Origin: Pararhodobacter sp. SW119
GTDB lineage: Bacteria > Pseudomonadota > Alphaproteobacteria > Rhodobacterales > Rhodobacteraceae
Assembly: GCF_017811755.1 (NCBI RefSeq)
Contig: NZ_JADDJF010000013.1
Coordinates: 1-64,000 of the forward strand
Direction: 5' to 3'
Length of the DNA: 64,000 bases
Positions within the stretch are counted from its first letter, which is position 1. Every line of letters begins with the position of its first letter. Below the pieces are notes generated by a model, which worked only from the letters and a program-made list of their open reading frames with translations, did not search any database and was not told the DNA's origin. Made by a program: the position numbers and the translations under genes. Shown one piece after another: positions 60,575 through 64,000 of this stretch.

Positions 60575-61594
60575 TCAGCCGCCGGTGTGGCTCATGTGTC
60601 GGTTCACCTGACCCGCGACCTTCTGGCGGGAGTAGTCGAAATCGTGCCCCTTGGGCTTGCGGGCGATGGCGGCGCGGATGGTCGCCTCCAGTGCCGTGTC
60701 GTCGGCGCTGGCGCGCAGGGGCGCGCGCAGATCGGCCATGTCTTCCTGGCCCAGGCACATGAAAAGCTCGCCCGTGCAGGTGACACGGACGCGATTGCAG
60801 CTTTCGCAGAAATTGTGCGTGAGGGGGGTAATGAAGCCGATCTTCTGGCCGGTCTCTTCCAGTCGGACATAGCGCGCGGGGCCGCCGGTGCGCTCGGCGA
60901 GATCGGTCAAGGTGTAGCGTTCGGCAAGTCGCGCACGCAGATCCTTCAGCGGCCAGTACTGATCAAGCCGCATCTCCTCGCCCATTTCGCCCATCGGCAT
61001 GACTTCGATCCACGTCAGATCGTGGCCTTCCCGCGCGCACCATTCGGTCAGCGAGAAAAGCTCCTCTTCGTTGAAGCCCTTGAGTGCGACCGCATTGATC
61101 TTGACGCGAAGCCCGGCGGCTTTCGCGGCCTCGATTCCGCCAAGCACCTGCGGTAGCCGACCCCACCGGGTGATCGCGGCGAATTTCTGCGGATCCAGTG
61201 TGTCGAGAGAGACGTTCACCCGCCGGATGCCAAGCGCGGCAAGGTCCTCGGCAAAGCGGCCGAGTTGCGATCCGTTGGTCGTGAGCGTGAGTTCCTTGAG
61301 GGCGCCTGACTGCAGGTGGCGTGCCATCGCCTCGAAAAAAGTCATGATCCCCTTGCGCACCAGTGGTTCGCCGCCGGTGATGCGCAGCTTCTCAACCCCC
61401 ATCCCGATGAAGGAAGTGCACAGCCGGTCGAGTTCTTCCAGCGTCAGGAGTTCTTTCTTCGGCAGGAAGGTCATGTGCTCGGACATGCAGTAGGTGCAGC
61501 GAAAGTCACACCGATCTGTGACCGAAACCCGAAGGTAGCTGATCGCGCGCTGAAACGGATCGACGAGCGGGACGGTCTGGGTTTGGGGTGACAT
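60575..61594 (-). CDS. moaA: GTP 3',8-cyclase
   Basis: A 339-residue radical-SAM enzyme with the N-terminal cluster CDFRCTYC (Cys29, Cys33, Cys36), [11 protein letters not shown], a C-terminal second cluster in [18 protein letters not shown], and the C-terminal GG (SHTGG) needed for activity. It makes the first intermediate of molybdenum cofactor. No other moa gene is near. It is convergent with motB, 34 bases apart. Confidence 0.97.
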   Translation of the reverse strand: MSPQTQTVPLVDPFQRAISYLRVSVTDRCDFRCTYCMSEHMTFLPKKELLTLEELDRLCTSFIGMGVEKLRITGGEPLVRKGIMTFFEAMARHLQSGALKELTLTTNGSQLGRFAEDLAALGIRRVNVSLDTLDPQKFAAITRWGRLPQVLGGIEAAKAAGLRVKINAVALKGFNEEELFSLTEWCAREGHDLTWIEVMPMGEMGEEMRLDQYWPLKDLRARLAERYTLTDLAERTGGPARYVRLEETGQKIGFITPLTHNFCESCNRVRVTCTGELFMCLGQEDMADLRAPLRASADDTALEATIRAAIARKPKGHDFDYSRQKVAGQVNRHMSHTGG

Positions 61595-61690
61595 TCGGCG
61601 TACTCCTTCATGGCAGCGAAGCTAGTCACCGGGCCTGCGCAGGGCAAGGCCGCAGTTGCCAATCCCCGGGGCAGCGCGATAGGATAATGC

Positions 61691-62167
61691 ATGCGCCGGA
61701 TCATCCCCCTTTTTTGCCTTTGCCTGTTTGCGGGATGTGCCGACATCCGGCTTCCCTGGACAAAAACCGAGGAGCCCGTCGATGTGACCGTGGCGCCGGG
61801 GCAAGAGGTTATGCGCCCCGAAGCAAGACCAGGGCGCGCGGGCGGTGCCCGAACCGCAGACTCGTTCGATCGCGTCGATCCCGCTGACCGCGTAGCGGCG
61901 GAAGCCCCCGTTGCAGGCGCCTACCTGGGCGAAACGCTCGCGTCGCTCGGCGCGCCCTCCGAGACCGGTTTCTGGCTGGTTACGGGCCTCGTGCGGAGCC
62001 CGGTCCAAGGCAGGGTCGAAACCGCCGCGGGGCGTGCCGTCGGCGTCGAATTGCGGCCATCTGGCGGCGACTCAGGCGCAGGCAGTCGCATTTCGCTATC
62101 AGCGATGCGGTCGCTCGATCTACCCTTGACGGCACTCGCTTCCCTCAGGGTGTATGCTGCGCGTTGA
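61691..62167 (+). CDS. Small lipoprotein of a Rhodobacterales-specific family
   Basis: A 158-residue precursor with a lipobox (RRIIPLFCLCLFAGC, lipidated Cys16), then a Pro/Ala-rich linker and a conserved domain: GAYLGETLASLGAPSETGFWLVTGLVRSP in two stretches, and GSRISLSAMRSLDLPLTALASLRVY. Related proteins are sometimes labelled D-galactarate dehydratase, which the size and lipobox do not support. It is divergent from moaA. Confidence 0.8.
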   Translation: MRRIIPLFCLCLFAGCADIRLPWTKTEEPVDVTVAPGQEVMRPEARPGRAGGARTADSFDRVDPADRVAAEAPVAGAYLGETLASLGAPSETGFWLVTGLVRSPVQGRVETAAGRAVGVELRPSGGDSGAGSRISLSAMRSLDLPLTALASLRVYAAR

Positions 62168-62228
62168 TGATGTGTCTGCAGAAGGGTCCTTCAGCGCAGA
62201 GTGGATGGCGCTGCTTCCATGTGATGGG

Positions 62229-62257
62229 TTGAAACGCATCTGGCTGCAGCGTATGTC
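62229..62257 (+). promoter_or_regulatory. Probable secE promoter
   Basis: TTGAAA (62229-62234), a 17-bp spacer and TATGTC (62252-62257), 36 bases before the secE start. Confidence 0.5.
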
Positions 62258-62292
62258 CGACCGGATCTAGCAGCTTTTCTGGAAAAGAGCCT

Positions 62293-62490
62293 ATGGCCAA
62301 GACAAACCCGCTGACCTTTCTGCAACAGGTTCGGTCCGAGACGGCCAAGATTGTCTGGCCCAGCCGGCGCGAAGTTACCGTTTCAACGGTGATGGTGCTC
62401 ATTCTGACTTCGTTGACCGCGATCTTCTTCTTTTTCATCGACTGGCTGATCCGCCAGGGGTTGGCGGGGATTCTGGGTCTCGTCGGGTGA
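62293..62490 (+). CDS. secE: Preprotein translocase subunit SecE
   Basis: A 65-residue single-span protein of the short SecE type: FLQQVRSETAKIVWPSRREV (amphipathic helix and conserved W-P) then one membrane helix (about 31-55). It clamps SecY (28808-30205). It is followed by nusG as usual, but with a terminator-like hairpin between them. Confidence 0.96.
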   Translation: MAKTNPLTFLQQVRSETAKIVWPSRREVTVSTVMVLILTSLTAIFFFFIDWLIRQGLAGILGLVG

Positions 62491-62580
62491 GCGTTCCGCA
62501 GTGGTGCGCCGGCTTCAAGCTCGGCTCTTGAACTGAAGTGCAAGGGGCGCTAAACGCTCCGCCAACCCCGAAAGACAGGC

Positions 62581-62609
62581 AGCGCACCGATTCGGTGCGC
62601 ACGTTTTTT
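62581..62609 (+). terminator. Intrinsic terminator between secE and nusG
   Basis: GCGCACCG (62581-62588) pairs perfectly with 62592-62599 over a 3-base loop, followed by ACG and seven Ts. It lies 90 bases after secE and 84 before nusG, so it would cut or attenuate read-through into nusG. Confidence 0.75.
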
Positions 62610-62692
62610 TGTGCGGCGGACGGGCCTCCAAGAGACGGAGGCGAGAATGGAACAGGTGCGGGTCAGCCCGCCCGGCACGAGGTGTGTATCGC

Positions 62693-63226
62693 ATGGCGAA
62701 GCGCTGGTATTCGGTGAGCGTTCTCTCGAACTTCGAGAAGAAGGTCGCGGAGCAGATCCGTGTCGCTACCGTGGAGGCTGGCCTTGAGGAAGAGATCGAG
62801 GAAGTTCTGGTTCCCACCGAAGAAGTGATCGAGGTGCGTCGGGGCAAGAAGGTAATGAGCGAGCGGCGCTTCATGCCCGGCTATGTGCTGGTACGGATGG
62901 ATATGAACACCCGGACCTACCACATGATCAACTCGATCAACCGAGTTACCGGCTTTCTGGGTCAGCAAGGCAAGCCGAGTCCGATGCGTGACGATGAGGT
63001 CAATTTGATCCTGAACCGCGTCGAGGAAGGCGAGATCGCGCCCCGCAACCTGATCCACTACGAGATCGGCGAACAGGTTAAGGTCAATGACGGCCCGTTC
63101 GAGGGTTTTTCCGGTATGGTCGAGGAAGTCGACGAGGACAACGCGCGCTTGAAAGTGATGGTGTCGATCTTCGGCCGCCCGACGCCGGTCGATCTGGAGT
63201 TTACTCAGGTGTCCAAATCCGCCTGA
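62693..63226 (+). CDS. nusG: Transcription termination/antitermination protein NusG
   Basis: A 177-residue protein. NGN domain: AKRWYSVSVLSNFEKKVAEQI, RRFMPGYVLVRMDM. KOW domain: GEQVKVNDGPFEGFSGMVEEVDEDNARLKV (split family motif). It binds the RNA polymerase clamp and Rho or S10. rplK, which normally follows, is absent; an IS200-type remnant comes next. Confidence 0.97.
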   Translation: MAKRWYSVSVLSNFEKKVAEQIRVATVEAGLEEEIEEVLVPTEEVIEVRRGKKVMSERRFMPGYVLVRMDMNTRTYHMINSINRVTGFLGQQGKPSPMRDDEVNLILNRVEEGEIAPRNLIHYEIGEQVKVNDGPFEGFSGMVEEVDEDNARLKVMVSIFGRPTPVDLEFTQVSKSA

Positions 63227-63329
63227 ACCTTTGGTTGCAGTTTGCACTTTTGGGCAATTCATTGTCAGTGCACTGGTTGAAACCTTCGTCTTCGAGACGA
63301 ATTCGCTTTAGCAATTCGCAATTGGCTAC

Positions 63330-63396
63330 ATGCCCGCCCCCTCCAGAATGAGACCCGCCAGAGGCGGTATGGTCTCATTCTGGAGGGGGCGGGCAT
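63330..63396 (+). other. Long hairpin sequestering the tnpA ribosome-binding site
   Basis: A perfect 26-bp stem: 63330-63355 with 63371-63396, and a 15-base apical loop holding a further small CCGCC/GGCGG helix. The 3' arm contains GGAGGGGG and the first two bases of the tnpA ATG, so translation should be blocked while the stem is folded. IS200 elements are known for such 5' structures. Confidence 0.85.
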
Positions 63397-63715
63397 GACC
63401 GCATACGACACTGGCGCAAACACGGTATTCTACCATCGGTATCACATCGTCTGGGCGACGAAATACCGCTACAAGGTTCTCGATGGCGATCGTCGACGGC
63501 GCATTCGTGACATCATCCGCCAGATGGTGCAGCGGATGAAGGGACGCTCGTCGCACAACGTCCAGCGCGAGTTTCCCGCCCTCGGCAAGCGCTACTGGGG
63601 CCGGCATTTTTGGGCGCGCGGCTTTTTCTGCTCGACCGCCGGCAACATCACGGAAGACCTCGTACTTCAGTACCTCGAAGAGCACGGCCGCGACGCTACC
63701 GGCGCCAGCCGGTAG
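63395..63715 (+). pseudogene. tnpA: IS200/IS605-family transposase TnpA, internally deleted in frame
   Basis: The 106-residue frame begins NTVFYHRYHIVWATKYRYKV and ends KGRSSHNVQREFPALGKRYWG, FWARGFFCSTAGNITEDLVLQYLEEH, as in Y1 transposases of about 140-150 residues. Between RDIIRQ and RMKGRSS about 35-40 residues are missing, including the HUH (DHVH) metal-binding motif. The nucleophilic tyrosine (in VLQYLEE) remains. The frame is intact, but the enzyme should be catalytically dead. Confidence 0.85.
63696..63715 (+). mobile_element. Right-end hairpin of the IS200-type element
   Basis: CTACCGG (63696-63702), loop CGCCAG, CCGGTAG (63709-63715): a perfect 7-bp hairpin covering the last codons and stop of tnpA, like the subterminal hairpins recognised by Y1 transposases. 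With the 5' hairpin it marks the element as about 63330-63725; the exact ends are unsure. Confidence 0.6.
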
Positions 63716-63776
63716 TGGTTCACTGAGCCGCTATCGCGGTTTCTCCAATACGTCGTTGTAAAGCAGGGAGTAGGGG

Positions 63777-64000
63777 GTGCATCCAGAGACTGCCGGCGAA
63801 GGTTGGTTGCGCGAAGTTTTGCTGCGGATTGAGGCAGGAGAGTTTTCGTTCGATACAATTGTAAGCAGGCCAAAAAACATTGTGGTGCGTTCAGACAGTC
63901 CACTTGGACCCTCCGTTCTTAAGCTTTGGAACCTCTCGGGCGCGAAAGGTCGCGTACGATCCTTTTTCCGGCACACGAAGGGCGCGGCCGAGAAACGGGT
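63777..64000 (+). CDS. Partial lipopolysaccharide-kinase-like protein (InaA/WaaP type), runs off the window
   Basis: From GTG at 63777, just after an in-frame TAG and a GGGAG site, a frame stays open to the window end: GEGWLREVLLRIEAGEFSFD, then RPKNIVVRSDSPLGPSVLKL and LSGAKGRVRSFFRHTKGAAEKR. The VLKLW lysine followed by a basic RxxRxxFRxTKGAxEKR stretch looks like the N-lobe of the InaA/Kdo-kinase family. Only 74 codons are visible, so the family call is tentative. Confidence 0.5.
   Translation, partial: MHPETAGEGWLREVLLRIEAGEFSFDTIVSRPKNIVVRSDSPLGPSVLKLWNLSGAKGRVRSFFRHTKGAAEKR

Overview
The window is a high-GC, single-chromosome-type stretch of an alphaproteobacterium of the Rhodobacterales (Rhodobacter/Roseobacter group). 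Supporting signs are FnrL next to hemN, the bztABCD (aapJQMP-type) amino-acid transporter, mesaconyl-CoA hydratase with malyl-CoA thioesterase of the ethylmalonyl-CoA pathway, the ctaC-ctaB-ctaG-ctaE oxidase cluster lacking ctaD, and the lepB-rnc-era block. Most of it is housekeeping DNA packed with 4-bp start/stop overlaps.

Layout. 0-0.7 kb: a frameshifted tyrosine-recombinase end pointing at the 3' end of tRNA-Pro(CGG), i.e. the edge of an integrated island lying off the left side. 0.7-3.9 kb: arsenic operon (ArsR-ArsC fusion, ArsJ-associated GAPDH, ArsJ) with its own promoter and palindromic operator. 3.9-15.3 kb: MBL hydrolase, then minus-strand DUF1491, era, rnc, lepB, scoB-DUF1801-scoA, topA, dprA, tldD. 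15.5-26.8 kb: cytochrome oxidase biogenesis (ctaC, ctaB, CoxF-like, ctaG, ctaE, surf1), thrC, M16 protease, acetyltransferases, FAD oxidase, Tat-exported MBL protein, flavin reductase. 27-33 kb: nitronate monooxygenase and the tail of the spc/alpha ribosomal operon (rplO, secY, rpsM, rpsK, rpoA, rplQ). 33-38.8 kb: Do-type protease, rarA, crcB, rluC, HAD phosphatase, ATP12. 39-45.9 kb: bztABCD, fnrL, hemN. 45.9-50.6 kb: mch, DUF1737, nnrU, mcl2, rimO, DUF1178. 50.7-60.5 kb: an unrecognised gene bracketed by degenerate direct repeats, lysC, ptsP, a 42-residue basic protein, serC, serA, a phosphatase, a lone motB. 60.6-64 kb: moaA, a lipoprotein, secE, nusG, a decayed IS200-type element and a partial lipopolysaccharide-kinase-like gene.

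Working together: the gene set covers respiration and its oxygen control (cta genes, FnrL, HemN), amino-acid uptake and synthesis (bzt, thrC, lysC, serC/serA, with the nitrogen-PTS enzyme ptsP), C2/C3 carbon assimilation (mch, mcl2, sco), and transcription/translation/secretion (rpoA, nusG, secE, secY, ribosomal proteins, rnc, era, rimO).

The most unusual observation is a dispersed composite intergenic element found seven times: a perfect or near-perfect palindrome whose arms change but stay self-complementary, a CTTG tetranucleotide at a fixed 17.5-bp offset from its centre, and a TTAACC box 47.5-49.5 or 60.5 bp from the centre. It occupies every convergent gap longer than 100 bp, shares an 18-bp identical core between two sites 17 kb apart, and changes direction once between 34.5 and 43.6 kb. 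I do not recognise it as a described family. Other points of interest are six phased 11-bp repeats before serA, the repeat-bracketed unknown gene, and the IS200-type transposase that has lost its HUH motif in frame.
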